Source: Microvirga aerophila
Lineage (GTDB): Bacteria > Pseudomonadota > Alphaproteobacteria > Rhizobiales > Beijerinckiaceae
Reading direction: 5' to 3'
DNA: 36,432 nt
NCBI RefSeq assembly: GCF_003332305.1
Contig: NZ_QOIO01000057.1
Span: 1 to 36,432 of the forward strand
Positions within the stretch are counted from its first letter, which is position 1. Every line of letters starts with the position of its first letter. Positions 17,047 to 25,543 of the stretch are shown here, piece by piece. Made by a program: the position numbers and the translations under genes. A model generated the notes under the pieces. That model was not told the DNA's origin, did not search any database, and saw only the letters and a list, made by a program, of their open reading frames with translations.

Positions 17047-18066
17047 ATGGCCCTTCTCGAAATCGAAAACCTGTCGGTGGAATTTCCGACGCAAGGCGGC
17101 ATCATGCGCGCCGTGGACGGCGTGAGCCTCAAGCTCGACGAGGGCGAGGTTCTCGGCGTCGTGGGCGAATCCGGATCGGGCAAGAGCGTCACGATGCTGG
17201 CCGTCATGGGCCTCATCCCGTTCCCGGGTCGCGTGAAGGCCGACAAGCTCACCTTCAATGGACGCGATCTCCTGACCATGTCGGAGGCCGAGCGCCGCCG
17301 GCTCACGGGCAAGGACGTCGCGATGATCTTCCAGGAGCCGACGACGAGCCTCAATCCCTCGTTCACCATCGGCTTCCAGCTCGCTGAAACGCTTCGGCTG
17401 CACGAAGGCATGGACCGCAAGGCGGCTCGCCGCCGCTCCATCGAACTCCTGGAGCAGGTGGGCATTCCGTCGGCGGAAAGCCGCTTGTCCGCGTTCCCAC
17501 ACCAGCTCTCGGGCGGCATGAACCAACGCGTGATGATCGCCATGGCGATCGCCTGCAACCCGAAGCTGCTGATCGCCGACGAGCCGACCACGGCGCTCGA
17601 CGTGACGATCCAGGCACAAATCCTCGATCTGCTGATGAACCTGCAGAAAGAGCGCAACATGGCGCTCGTCATGATCACCCACAACATGGGCGTCGTCGCC
17701 GAAACCGCCCGGCGCGTGATGGTCATGTATGCGGGTCAGATCATGGAGGAGCGCTCGGCAACGGACCTCTTCGCGTCGCCGCAGCATCCCTATACGGCAG
17801 CCCTTCTGGCCGCCCTGCCGGAGCGCAGCGAAGGCGCCACGCGCCTTGCGACGATTCCGGGCGTGGTGCCGGGTCTCTACGACCGGCCCAAAGGCTGCCT
17901 GTTCAGCCCGCGCTGCGCCTATGCGACCGAGCATTCGCGCAATGTGCGCCCTGAACTCAAGCCCTGGGCCGGCGGACACATCCGCTGCCATTACCCGCTC
18001 GGCGACCCGAACCGGAACGCCGAAATCCAAGCTGATCATCCTGTCGGAGCGGAGGCCGCATCGTGA
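17047..18066 (+). CDS. dppD: Dipeptide ABC transporter, ATPase DppD
   Basis: This is one of the two ATPases, 339 aa. Walker A is GESGSGKS (about residues 40-47) and the Q-loop is FQEPTTSLNPSF. The signature LSGGMNQRVMIAMAIA leads to Walker B LLIADEPTTALD, and the switch histidine is in MITHNMGVVAE. The C-terminal oligopeptide/dipeptide extension carries GCLFSPRCAYAT; in this family such cysteine-containing tails can bind an iron-sulfur cluster. It acts as a heterodimer with DppF on the cytoplasmic face. The GTGA overlap at the end couples it to dppF. Confidence 0.94.
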   Translation: MALLEIENLSVEFPTQGGIMRAVDGVSLKLDEGEVLGVVGESGSGKSVTMLAVMGLIPFPGRVKADKLTFNGRDLLTMSEAERRRLTGKDVAMIFQEPTTSLNPSFTIGFQLAETLRLHEGMDRKAARRRSIELLEQVGIPSAESRLSAFPHQLSGGMNQRVMIAMAIACNPKLLIADEPTTALDVTIQAQILDLLMNLQKERNMALVMITHNMGVVAETARRVMVMYAGQIMEERSATDLFASPQHPYTAALLAALPERSEGATRLATIPGVVPGLYDRPKGCLFSPRCAYATEHSRNVRPELKPWAGGHIRCHYPLGDPNRNAEIQADHPVGAEAAS

Positions 18067-19046
18067 GCGCTCCCATCGTTGAAGCCAAAGGCCTCAGGCG
18101 CGTCTATGAGGTCAAACGGGGCCTGTTCAAAGAGCCCGGACGCCTCCAGGCGGTCGGCGGCATCTCCTTCTCGATCGAGCCCGGCAAGACCCTGGCTGTG
18201 GTGGGTGAATCCGGTTGCGGCAAGTCCACCCTCGCCCGCATGGTCACCCTGATCGAAAAGCCCACCGAAGGGTCGCTGACCCTCGACGGTGTGGACGCGG
18301 TCAATCAACCGGCCGGCAAGGCCAAGGACCTGCGCCGCACGGTGCAGTTCGTGTTCCAGAATCCTTACGGATCGCTCAACCCGCGTAAAAAAGTGGGCAC
18401 GATCCTGGAGGAGCCGCTGGCCATCAACACCAGTCTGTCGTCCGCCGAGCGGACGGAGCGGGCCCGGGCCATGATGGCGAAGGTCGGATTGCGGCCCGAG
18501 CACTACAACCGCTACCCGCACATGTTCTCAGGCGGGCAGCGCCAGCGCATCGCCATCGCGCGCGCGCTGATGCTGTCGCCGAAACTGGTGGTGGCGGACG
18601 AGCCGGTTTCGGCGCTCGACGTGTCGATCCAGGCGCAGGTGCTCAACCTCCTGGCGGATCTGCAAGCCGAGATGGGCCTTGCGTACCTGTTCATCTCTCA
18701 CGATCTCGGCGTTGTTCGGCACATCGCTCACGACGTGCTCGTCATGTATCTGGGTCATGCGGTCGAGCAGGGGCCGAAGGAGCGCATCTACGCGCGTCCG
18801 CTTCATCCCTACACGCAGGCGCTCCTGTCTTCGACGCCGGGAATCACCGGCGTCAAGCGCAAGCGCATCGTGCTCAAAGGAGAGCTGCCGTCGCCGCTCA
18901 ATCCGCCCAAGGGCTGCGTGTTTTCGACCCGCTGCCCCTATGTGACGGAGCGCTGCAAGGTGGAGCGTCCGCAGCCCCGTCTTCTCGATGGGCGTTACGT
19001 CGCTTGCCACTACGCCGAAAACTTCCTGAAGGAAACGGCGGCCTGA
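18063..19046 (+). CDS. dppF: Dipeptide ABC transporter, ATPase DppF
   Basis: This is the partner ATPase, 327 aa. Walker A is GESGCGKST, the Q-loop FQNPYGSLNPRK, the signature FSGGQRQRIAIARALM, Walker B LVVADEPVSALD, and the switch histidine is in FISHDLGVV. The C-terminal tail GCVFSTRCPYVTERC is again the cysteine-bearing family extension. The GTG start overlaps the dppD stop (GTGA). The gene ends only 12 bp from the stop of the convergent AI-2E-family gene, so transcription termination must occur inside that neighbour. Confidence 0.94.
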   Translation: MSAPIVEAKGLRRVYEVKRGLFKEPGRLQAVGGISFSIEPGKTLAVVGESGCGKSTLARMVTLIEKPTEGSLTLDGVDAVNQPAGKAKDLRRTVQFVFQNPYGSLNPRKKVGTILEEPLAINTSLSSAERTERARAMMAKVGLRPEHYNRYPHMFSGGQRQRIAIARALMLSPKLVVADEPVSALDVSIQAQVLNLLADLQAEMGLAYLFISHDLGVVRHIAHDVLVMYLGHAVEQGPKERIYARPLHPYTQALLSSTPGITGVKRKRIVLKGELPSPLNPPKGCVFSTRCPYVTERCKVERPQPRLLDGRYVACHYAENFLKETAA

Positions 19047-19058
19047 CGACCTCTTGGA

Positions 19059-21092
19059 TCAAGCCGGCAGCGGAAGTCGCTTGACCGCTGCCGTGCTTTG
19101 AGGGGCTTGCTCCGCCGAGAGTGCAGGCTTTGCTGCCTCGGCGGCTATTCCCTCGCCTGTCGCAACCTTCAGGCAGCAGATCACGCCGTCGCGCAGGGAC
19201 GCGACGTAGTGATCCGCCCCGAGGGTTTTGCGCAGCGCCTCGTCCTGCAGGATCTTGTCGTCCGAGGGCCATAGGCCCACCATGATCGGCGCATTGGGAA
19301 CCTGCTTGCGCAGGCGCCTCAGGAGATAGCGCAAGTGCGCGGGCGTGCCGCCGATCTCAAGATAGCAGACGCACACCATCTGGACGCCCGTGACGTCGAG
19401 CCTGAAGATCGTCGAGCGCGAGACATCCGCATGGGGCACGGTGCGGGTTCCCATTCCATGCTTGCCCAGGAGCTGAGCCAGCATATCGGCGGCGGCATCG
19501 TCCAATGCTCCCCGGCCGGCGATGCACATGATGGCGCCAGGCGCCGCCCAGGCGTCCGGGATCGCATCCTCCCGAGGCTTCGACTCGATCGCCGGCTCCT
19601 TGATGTCGGGCTTTTCGCTCCTCGGGGAGGCGATCGGCTCGACCTCCTGACTGTCCGTTTCAGGCTCCACATCGTCGTGGCCGCCCAGATCGTGCACCAA
19701 TGCCTGGACGACATTCTTGATCTGCTCGAGCTGATGGCCTGTCAGCACGCCGCGGCTCGCATCGTTGGCCGCCAGCTGAAGGCCCCGCAGGGCGACCTCG
19801 TCATAGTAGGACGTCAGCGACCGCTCCTTGAGCAGGAGCTCGGCGGATTCGAGCGCCTCGTCCGGATCACCCGCCAGCATGCGCTGGTAGAGGTTCTCGG
19901 CCGGCGTCAGGGCTGGCCGGTCACCCAGAAGCACATCGAGAAACTCCAGCCTTTCCACGTGCCGCCCGAGCACCACGAGGCAGAGGGTCAGAGGGGTTGC
20001 AATGAGCAGGCCGACGGGTCCCCAGAGCCAAGTCCAGAAAATGGCCGAGATCACCACCGCGAAGGGCGACAGGCCTGTGCTCTGTCCATAGACGAGGGGC
20101 TCGACCACGTGCCCCATCAGGGGCTCGGTGATGACGAAGAGTGCCAGGGTCATGAGCGCCATGGACCAGCCCGGATCGACCGCAGCGGCGAGCATGACCG
20201 GAAAAGCGGCGGCGATGAAGGAGCCGATATAGGGCACGAATCGCAGCAGGGCCGTGAAGGCCCCCCAGAGGGCCGGACTCGGTACGCCGATGAGCCAGAG
20301 GCCGATGCCGATGAAAACCCCGAAGCTCGCGTTGAGGGCGAGCTGGGTCAGGAAGTACCGGCTGAGGCGTCTGGCGGCGTCGTCCATGGCGGCCGTGGTG
20401 CGATGCAGGTCGGTGGAGCCGAATAGGCGGATCATCCGGTCCCGCAGGTCTTCCCGCTGCAGAAGAATGAAGATCAGCACCACGAAGACGATGCCCGTTG
20501 TTGCAAGCGGATGGAGCAGCGGCGTCGCGATGCTGCGGGCGATCTCCAGCGGGGTCGGCTCGCGCTCGTGCACCTCGACCGGAAGCGGGCCGGGTTCCGG
20601 CGCTGGCGGAGCCGGGTTCGCCGGAACGCCTGCTGCGGAAGGAGGAGGCTCCGGCGTCTCCTTGGGAGCCTCTTTGACAGCGCTGTTGAACTCCCTGACC
20701 AGCGAAGGCAGACGCCCGATCGTCCCTTCGCGCAGGGAGCCGACCTTTTCCTTGATGGTGGTCTGATACCGGGGAAGGTCGGTCGCAAGACCCACGACCT
20801 GGAAGCCGATTACCGTGCCCAGCGCCCCGATGACGCTGAGAGTGAACAGGACCGCGATGATCACGGCGGGCACGCGACCCAGATGCCAGCGCCTCATGAG
20901 GTCCACGAAGGGAGCCAGTACGAAGGCGAGCAGGATCGCGAGCACCACCGGCAGGAACACATCCTGGCCGATATAAAGGGCTGCCAGGATGACGACGCCC
21001 ACCGCCAGGGTCATCAGGCCGTTCATCCCCGGGACTCCAGGAGGCTGGATTTCCGTTTCCGGGGGCGGCGCTGGTGTTTGGGCGGAAGACAT
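19059..21092 (-). CDS. AI-2E-family membrane transporter with soluble C-terminal domain
   Basis: This is a 677-aa protein of the AI-2 exporter (TqsA/PerM/YdiK) superfamily. Hydrophobic segments follow the family order: a pair near residues 24-60, one near 70-95, one after a proline-rich periplasmic-type insert (about 155-190), then a block with NASFGVFIGIGLWLIGVPSP, RFVPYIGSFIAAAFPV and ITEPLMGHVVEPLVYG. The last span carries WGPVGLLIATPLTLCLVVLG. About 300 further residues follow, well beyond the usual 350-aa family length. They comprise a helical region, an acidic linker, and a globular domain from about residue 535 (PGAIMCIAGRGALDD to CCLKVATGEG). The ATG at 21092 places TM1 directly after a short Pro-rich tail; the upstream extension in frame looks non-coding. 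The substrate is unknown. Confidence 0.82.
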   Translation of the reverse strand: MSSAQTPAPPPETEIQPPGVPGMNGLMTLAVGVVILAALYIGQDVFLPVVLAILLAFVLAPFVDLMRRWHLGRVPAVIIAVLFTLSVIGALGTVIGFQVVGLATDLPRYQTTIKEKVGSLREGTIGRLPSLVREFNSAVKEAPKETPEPPPSAAGVPANPAPPAPEPGPLPVEVHEREPTPLEIARSIATPLLHPLATTGIVFVVLIFILLQREDLRDRMIRLFGSTDLHRTTAAMDDAARRLSRYFLTQLALNASFGVFIGIGLWLIGVPSPALWGAFTALLRFVPYIGSFIAAAFPVMLAAAVDPGWSMALMTLALFVITEPLMGHVVEPLVYGQSTGLSPFAVVISAIFWTWLWGPVGLLIATPLTLCLVVLGRHVERLEFLDVLLGDRPALTPAENLYQRMLAGDPDEALESAELLLKERSLTSYYDEVALRGLQLAANDASRGVLTGHQLEQIKNVVQALVHDLGGHDDVEPETDSQEVEPIASPRSEKPDIKEPAIESKPREDAIPDAWAAPGAIMCIAGRGALDDAAADMLAQLLGKHGMGTRTVPHADVSRSTIFRLDVTGVQMVCVCYLEIGGTPAHLRYLLRRLRKQVPNAPIMVGLWPSDDKILQDEALRKTLGADHYVASLRDGVICCLKVATGEGIAAEAAKPALSAEQAPQSTAAVKRLPLPA
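19065..19093. terminator. Inverted repeat at the convergent end of dppF and the AI-2E gene
   Basis: CGGCAGCGG (19065-19073) and CCGCTGCCG (19085-19093) form a perfect 9-bp stem with an 11-nt loop. It lies within the last codons of the minus-strand gene and just past dppF. On the plus strand it is followed by TGCTTTG, a poor U tract. It is the only candidate terminator for the dpp operon that I can see, and a weak one. Confidence 0.35.
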
Positions 21093-21264
21093 GGGCGAAT
21101 CTCTGTCCGGCCTTGAGCGGCCAGCACGACAACGTTCGGAGGCCCGGATCGATCCTTGGCCGTTCCAGCCCAAGGGGAATCCTGGGACCATTTGCCGTCT
21201 GGGGAGAAGCGAAACCCGCTCCCATCTTATGGGTTCACTCAAGTCGCCCAGCACCTGAAAACAC

Positions 21265-22056
21265 ATGTCGGTTACCAGACGAACGCTCCTCATCGGCGCG
21301 GCCCTTGCTGCGTCTCCCGCCACTCATGCCCAAGACGGAGGCCTAAGCCCGATGCCGGTGACCGAACAGCGCCAGACGTTCAAGAGCGGCGGCCGGAATA
21401 TTACCGTGGACGTGTTCCAGGCGGGCCCGCCATCCCGGCGTCCGGCGGTTCTCATGCTTCATGGCGCCGATGGCCTCCACGGCCACGGGCAATACCTCGA
21501 CGCAGCCCGGCATGTGGCCGCGGCCGGCTATCAGGTCCACCTCGTCCATTATCTCGACCGGACAGGCGAGAGACGGGCCTCCTTCGGCACGCTGTTTCAG
21601 AATTTTCAGCCCTGGATGGAGACCGTGAATGACGCCCTCGTCTGGGTGTCCGGTCTCGCGACGACGGACCCGAACCGAATCGGGATCGTGGGAATTTCCC
21701 TGGGAGCGGCCCTGGGCCTTGCGGTCGCCAGCGCGGACCGCAGGATCAAGGCTCTGGTGAACTACTTCGGCCCCCTGCCCCATGGGGTCATCGCCCAGGA
21801 TGCGCGCCTGCCGCCGACCCTGATCCTGCATGGGGGCATGGACCCCATCGTCCCGGTGGCGAACGCCTATGCGATCGAGGCCCTGCTGCGCCAGCAGGCG
21901 GTACCGCATGAGGTGAAGGTTTATCCGGAGCAGGCCCATGGCTTTCGAGGCGAGGCCCAGAGGGACGCAACGCAAAGGGCCCTGGCCTTTCTCAAGCGCC
22001 ATCTGGCGACCAGCCCCGCCAGCGCCGGATCATCGCCCCTTCCGGCAGGCGGATGA
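21265..22056 (+). CDS. Dienelactone hydrolase-like alpha/beta hydrolase, exported
   Basis: This is a 263-aa alpha/beta hydrolase. The N-terminus (SVTRRTLLIGAALAASPATH) has a twin arginine before a hydrophobic stretch and an Ala-rich cleavage region, suggesting Tat or Sec export. The catalytic triad is visible as S145 (GIVGISLGAALG), D193 (HGGMDPIVP) and H225 (EQAHGF), with the oxyanion turn near VLMLHGADG. In family terms it is dienelactone-hydrolase-like; the natural substrate cannot be read from sequence. It is divergent from the AI-2E gene over a 172-bp gap in which no convincing promoter was found. The ribosome binding site is weak. Confidence 0.85.
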   Translation: MSVTRRTLLIGAALAASPATHAQDGGLSPMPVTEQRQTFKSGGRNITVDVFQAGPPSRRPAVLMLHGADGLHGHGQYLDAARHVAAAGYQVHLVHYLDRTGERRASFGTLFQNFQPWMETVNDALVWVSGLATTDPNRIGIVGISLGAALGLAVASADRRIKALVNYFGPLPHGVIAQDARLPPTLILHGGMDPIVPVANAYAIEALLRQQAVPHEVKVYPEQAHGFRGEAQRDATQRALAFLKRHLATSPASAGSSPLPAGG

Positions 22057-22110
22057 GGCCGCCGGCGAAGAGCTATCTTCCGTCTTAGCGATGCCCCGCG
22101 GTTCAATGGG

Positions 22111-22150
22111 AGCATCGCGCCGAAAACGGGGTCCACTTTCGGGCCGGTTG
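22111..22150. repeat. Possible REP-like dispersed element
   Basis: The core GCCGAAAACGGGGTCCACTT followed by TCGGGCCGG resembles short dispersed intergenic repeats common in Hyphomicrobiales genomes (AAAACCGG..CCACTTT type), as I recall them. It lies in the 136-bp gap before the M3 peptidase. No second copy was found in this window, so the assignment is from memory only. Confidence 0.35.
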
Positions 22151-22192
22151 CTTTAAGAATCAGCCCTTGAATCACATAAGGCGAAGAGGTCC

Positions 22193-24268
22193 ATGACTGC
22201 ATCCGACCAGACCCAGACAGACAATCCCCTGCTTCGCCCCTGGACCGCCCCCCACGGCCTTCCGCCCTTCGAAAGCATTACGCCGGACCAGTTCAGCCCC
22301 GCCTTCACCACGGCCCTCGCCGAGCAGCAGGCTGAAATCGCCGCCATCGCCGAATCGCCTGAGGAGCCCACATTCGCTAACACCGTCGAAGCCCTGGAGC
22401 GCAGCGGCGCGGCCCTCAAGCGAGTCGGCGGCGTGTTCTTCAATCTCGCAGGCTCGCACACCAACGACGCCATCCAGGCAGTCGAGCGCGAAATGGCCCC
22501 CGTCCTGGCCAAGCACCGCAACAGCATCTTCATGAACGAGGCGCTGTTCCGGCGCGTCGATGCCCTCTACAATGAGCGAGAAAATCTCGGCCTTACCGCC
22601 GAGCAGGCTCGCGTGCTTGAGCGTTATCGCACGATCTTCGTGCGCGCCGGCGCGCAACTCGCCCCGGACGAGAAAAAGAGGCTTGCCGCCGTCACGGAGC
22701 GGCTTGCCAGTCTCGGCACGCAATTCTCGCAGAACGTCCTGGCGGATGAGAAATCCTACAGGCTCATTCTGGAGACCGAAGAGGACCTTGCGGGCCTGCC
22801 GTCGTTCCTGCGAGAGGCGGCGGCGCAAGCTGCCGAGGAGGCGGGCCTGACGGGACGGCACATCATCACCCTGTCCCGCTCCAGCATCGAGCCCTTCCTG
22901 CAATTCTCCAGCCGGCGCGATCTGCGCGAGCAGGCCTTCAAGGCATGGGCCGCGCGGGGCGATAACGGCAACGCCACCGACAACAAGGCCATTATCGCCG
23001 AGATGGTGGCGCTGCGCGCCGAGCGCGCCGAACTCCTCGGCTATGACACCTTCGCGGACTTCAAGCTCGCCGACACCATGGCGAAGACGCCCGATGCCGT
23101 GCTCACGCTCCTGAACGAGGTTTGGACGCCGGCCCGCAGCCGGGCGCAGAAGGAGCGGGACGCCCTGCAGGCGCAGGCGCAAATGCGGGGCGACAACATC
23201 GAGATCGCGCCGTGGGACTGGCGCTACTATGCGGATCAGGTCCGCATGGCCCGGCACAATCTCGATGAGGCCACCATCAAGCCCTACTTCCAGCTCGACC
23301 GCATCATCGACGCGGCGTTCGACACGGCGCATCGCCTGTTCGGGCTGACCTTCCGCGAGTTGCAGGATTTTCCGCGCTACCATCCCGACATTCGCGCCTG
23401 GCAGGTGACGGATGATGAAGGCGCGCCTGTCGGCATCTTTATCGGCGACTATTTCGCTCGCGGGTCAAAGCGCAGCGGCGCCTGGATGAGCGCCTTCCGG
23501 TCGCAGGAAAGGCTCACCGGCGACATCCGGCCGATCATCGTGAACGTGATGAACTTCGCCAAAGCCGCACCCGGCGAGCCGTCGCTCCTGAGCTTCGACG
23601 ATGCCCGCACGCTGTTCCATGAGTTCGGCCACGCGCTGCACGGCCTGCTCTCCAACGTGACCTATCCACTTCTTGCGGGCACGAGCGTTTCCACCGATTT
23701 TGTCGAGCTGCCGTCGCAGCTCTACGAGCATTGGCTCTCGCAGCCCGAGATCCTGCGCCGCTATGCGACCCATTACCGGACAGGCGAGCCGATCCCCGAG
23801 GCGCTGCTGGAGCGTCTGATGGCGGCGCGGAATTTCAACCAGGGCTTCTCAACGGTCGAATATTTGGCGTCGGCTTTCGTGGATATCGATCTTCACCGCC
23901 GCAAGCATTCCGGCGATCTGGACGTTTCAGCCTTCGAGAAGGAATCGCTCGAGCGCATCGGCATGCCGCGTGAGATCATCATGCGCCATCGCACGCCCCA
24001 TTTCGCGCATGTGTTTTCCGGCGACGGATATTCGTCCGGGTACTACAGCTATCTCTGGTCGGAAGTGCTCGACGCCGATGCCTTCACGGCGTTCGAGGAG
24101 ACGGGGGATGCCTTCAACCGGGACATGGCCGACAAGCTGAAGCGCTTCATCTACTCGGCGGGCAATCTTCGCGATCCGGCCGAGGCCTATCGGGCCTTCC
24201 GCGGGCGGCTGCCCACGCCGGATGCGCTTCTCGTCAAACGGGGATTGGCGGTTGCCGGGGAGGCGTGA
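22193..24268 (+). CDS. dcp: M3-family zinc metallopeptidase, peptidyl-dipeptidase Dcp-like
   Basis: The 691-aa length is typical of Dcp/oligopeptidase A. The zinc site is HEXXH, with H476, E477 and H480 in FHEFGHALHG and the third ligand probably E505 in STDFVELPSQ. The FVELPSQLYEHW stretch and C-terminal HVFSGDGYSSGYYSYLWSEV are M3 hallmarks, and the N-terminus LLRPWTAPHGLPPFESI matches the family start. There is no signal peptide, so it is cytoplasmic. It would cleave dipeptides from the C-termini of short peptides, a sensible partner for the nearby Dpp importer. GAAGAGG lies just upstream of the ATG. It converges with a small minus-strand gene four bases away. Confidence 0.92.
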   Translation: MTASDQTQTDNPLLRPWTAPHGLPPFESITPDQFSPAFTTALAEQQAEIAAIAESPEEPTFANTVEALERSGAALKRVGGVFFNLAGSHTNDAIQAVEREMAPVLAKHRNSIFMNEALFRRVDALYNERENLGLTAEQARVLERYRTIFVRAGAQLAPDEKKRLAAVTERLASLGTQFSQNVLADEKSYRLILETEEDLAGLPSFLREAAAQAAEEAGLTGRHIITLSRSSIEPFLQFSSRRDLREQAFKAWAARGDNGNATDNKAIIAEMVALRAERAELLGYDTFADFKLADTMAKTPDAVLTLLNEVWTPARSRAQKERDALQAQAQMRGDNIEIAPWDWRYYADQVRMARHNLDEATIKPYFQLDRIIDAAFDTAHRLFGLTFRELQDFPRYHPDIRAWQVTDDEGAPVGIFIGDYFARGSKRSGAWMSAFRSQERLTGDIRPIIVNVMNFAKAAPGEPSLLSFDDARTLFHEFGHALHGLLSNVTYPLLAGTSVSTDFVELPSQLYEHWLSQPEILRRYATHYRTGEPIPEALLERLMAARNFNQGFSTVEYLASAFVDIDLHRRKHSGDLDVSAFEKESLERIGMPREIIMRHRTPHFAHVFSGDGYSSGYYSYLWSEVLDADAFTAFEETGDAFNRDMADKLKRFIYSAGNLRDPAEAYRAFRGRLPTPDALLVKRGLAVAGEA

Positions 24269-24272
24269 CGCC

Positions 24273-24446
24273 TCAGGAGTTGGAGACGCGATCGAGAAGT
24301 TCGATGCGGCGCTTGATCAGATCGATCCGCGCCGTGCCGGACTTGGGAGCATCCTTGGGAGAGGATGGGATACGGCGCAGGACGCTCAGCAGGAAAGCCG
24401 ACCCGTTCGGGTCCAGTTTCAGGGCTTTTGCATCGAGCACCGGCAT
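24273..24446 (-). CDS. Small hypothetical protein, 57 aa
   Basis: A short basic protein begins MPVLDAKALKLDPNGSAF and ends RRIELLDRVSNS. An AAGGAAG ribosome binding site lies about eight bases before this ATG, so I prefer it to a longer frame starting at 24509. It has no membrane segment or cysteine. The composition (K/R/D-rich, helical C-terminus) looks like a genuine cytosolic peptide. It lies 80 bp downstream of the galM-like gene on the same strand and four bases from the convergent dcp stop. I do not recognise the family. Confidence 0.5.
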   Translation of the reverse strand: MPVLDAKALKLDPNGSAFLLSVLRRIPSSPKDAPKSGTARIDLIKRRIELLDRVSNS

Positions 24447-24526
24447 AGCGACCGCTTCCTTCTTGATTCGTGTTTTTGATGAAACGCAACGCCTTGAACA
24501 CAACGGCACACGACGAAGCGGGTTCC

Positions 24527-25540
24527 TCAGAAAGATGCGAATCTCAGCTCACTGATCTGTCGGGACACCGCTCCCGGCTCCAAGATACATGCTGGAAAGT
24601 GGGCCTTATTGGGGCCGTCGGGAAAGCGCTGCGGCTCAAGGCAGAGCCCGGCATGCCGGCCATAACGGGCTCCTCCCAATCCCGGCACCCGAATGTCGAT
24701 GAGATGACCGTCATAGAACTGAATGCCAGGCTCGGTGGTCCAGAGCTCCATCGAGACGCCGCTCTTGCGCGATTGCAGCGTCACCGCGTGAGCCAGCTCG
24801 CCTTCTCCCCGCAGCACGTAGTTGGTATCGTAGGACACGCTCGGGTTCATGAACTGCGACGCGCCGATGGGCCTTAAGTTCCTGAAGTCGTAAGGGGTAT
24901 TTTCCACCGCCTTGATCTCGCCGCTCGGAATGAGATCCGGTGCGGTGGGCGTGATGAAATCGCCGGCAATCATCAGATGATGGGACGAGATATCCGAGCT
25001 GCCGTCGAGATTGAAATAGCAATGGGTGGTGAGGTTGACCGGCGTCGGCCGGTCGCAGGTTGCTTCGAGGGCCACCCTTACGGTCGCGCCCTCGTGGAGC
25101 GAATAGGTGCAGGTGGCGATCAGGCGTCCCGGATATCCCATGTCGCCATCGGCGGATACGAGCGCGAGGGTAACACTCGCGGGCTTGTGGTCGATCACGC
25201 TCCACAGACGCGTCCCGAACCCGTTCGAGCCCCCGTGGAGCTGGTTGCGACCCTCATTGGCATCGAGGACGAACGTCTCGCCGTCCAGGGTGAAGCGGGC
25301 ATGGCCGATGCGGTTGGCATAGCGCCCGACGATCGCGCCGAAATAGGGCGAATGGGCAATGTAATCCTCGACCGAATTCAGCCCCAGCAGCACCCGCTGC
25401 GGTCCGCGGGCGGACGGCACGACCAGGTCGCGAATCACCGCCCCCCAGGTCATCACGCGCATCTCGGTTCCATCGGGACCCGTCAGCGCGATCTCCAGGA
25501 CGTCCTGCCCGTCGACAACGCCAAACCGCTCGATCGTCAT
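24527..25540 (-). CDS. galM: Aldose 1-epimerase
   Basis: This 337-aa mutarotase interconverts alpha and beta anomers of aldoses. Family marks: GAIVGRYANRIGHARFTLDG, LHGGSNGFG with H102, the catalytic acid H173 in NLTTHCYFNLDG, and the catalytic base E302 in CLEPQRFPDGPN. Length is normal for GalM. It starts three bases after the stop of the SMP-30 gene, so the two are one operon: the lactonase and the mutarotase would handle consecutive steps of an oxidative sugar pathway. The particular sugar is not evident, and no sugar dehydrogenase lies in the window. Confidence 0.93.
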   Translation of the reverse strand: MTIERFGVVDGQDVLEIALTGPDGTEMRVMTWGAVIRDLVVPSARGPQRVLLGLNSVEDYIAHSPYFGAIVGRYANRIGHARFTLDGETFVLDANEGRNQLHGGSNGFGTRLWSVIDHKPASVTLALVSADGDMGYPGRLIATCTYSLHEGATVRVALEATCDRPTPVNLTTHCYFNLDGSSDISSHHLMIAGDFITPTAPDLIPSGEIKAVENTPYDFRNLRPIGASQFMNPSVSYDTNYVLRGEGELAHAVTLQSRKSGVSMELWTTEPGIQFYDGHLIDIRVPGLGGARYGRHAGLCLEPQRFPDGPNKAHFPACILEPGAVSRQISELRFASF

Positions 25541-25543
25541 CGC

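Noticed and set aside
16096..18039. Very long minus-strand open frame (647 aa) opposite dppC and dppD
   Set aside because: It is His/Arg/Asp-rich with no domain and mirrors two clear ABC transporter genes; long antisense frames are common in high-GC DNA. The same applies to those at 4459-6297, 29080-30891 and 13468-14775.
19921..21225. Second minus-strand frame (434 aa) overlapping the AI-2E gene
   Set aside because: Arg/Gly/Pro-rich shadow of the AI-2E-family frame; it lacks membrane segments and any family motif.
21093..21264. Shared divergent promoter between the AI-2E and hydrolase genes
   Set aside because: No -35/-10 pair with acceptable spacing or clear dyad was found in the 172-bp gap, so no site is claimed.
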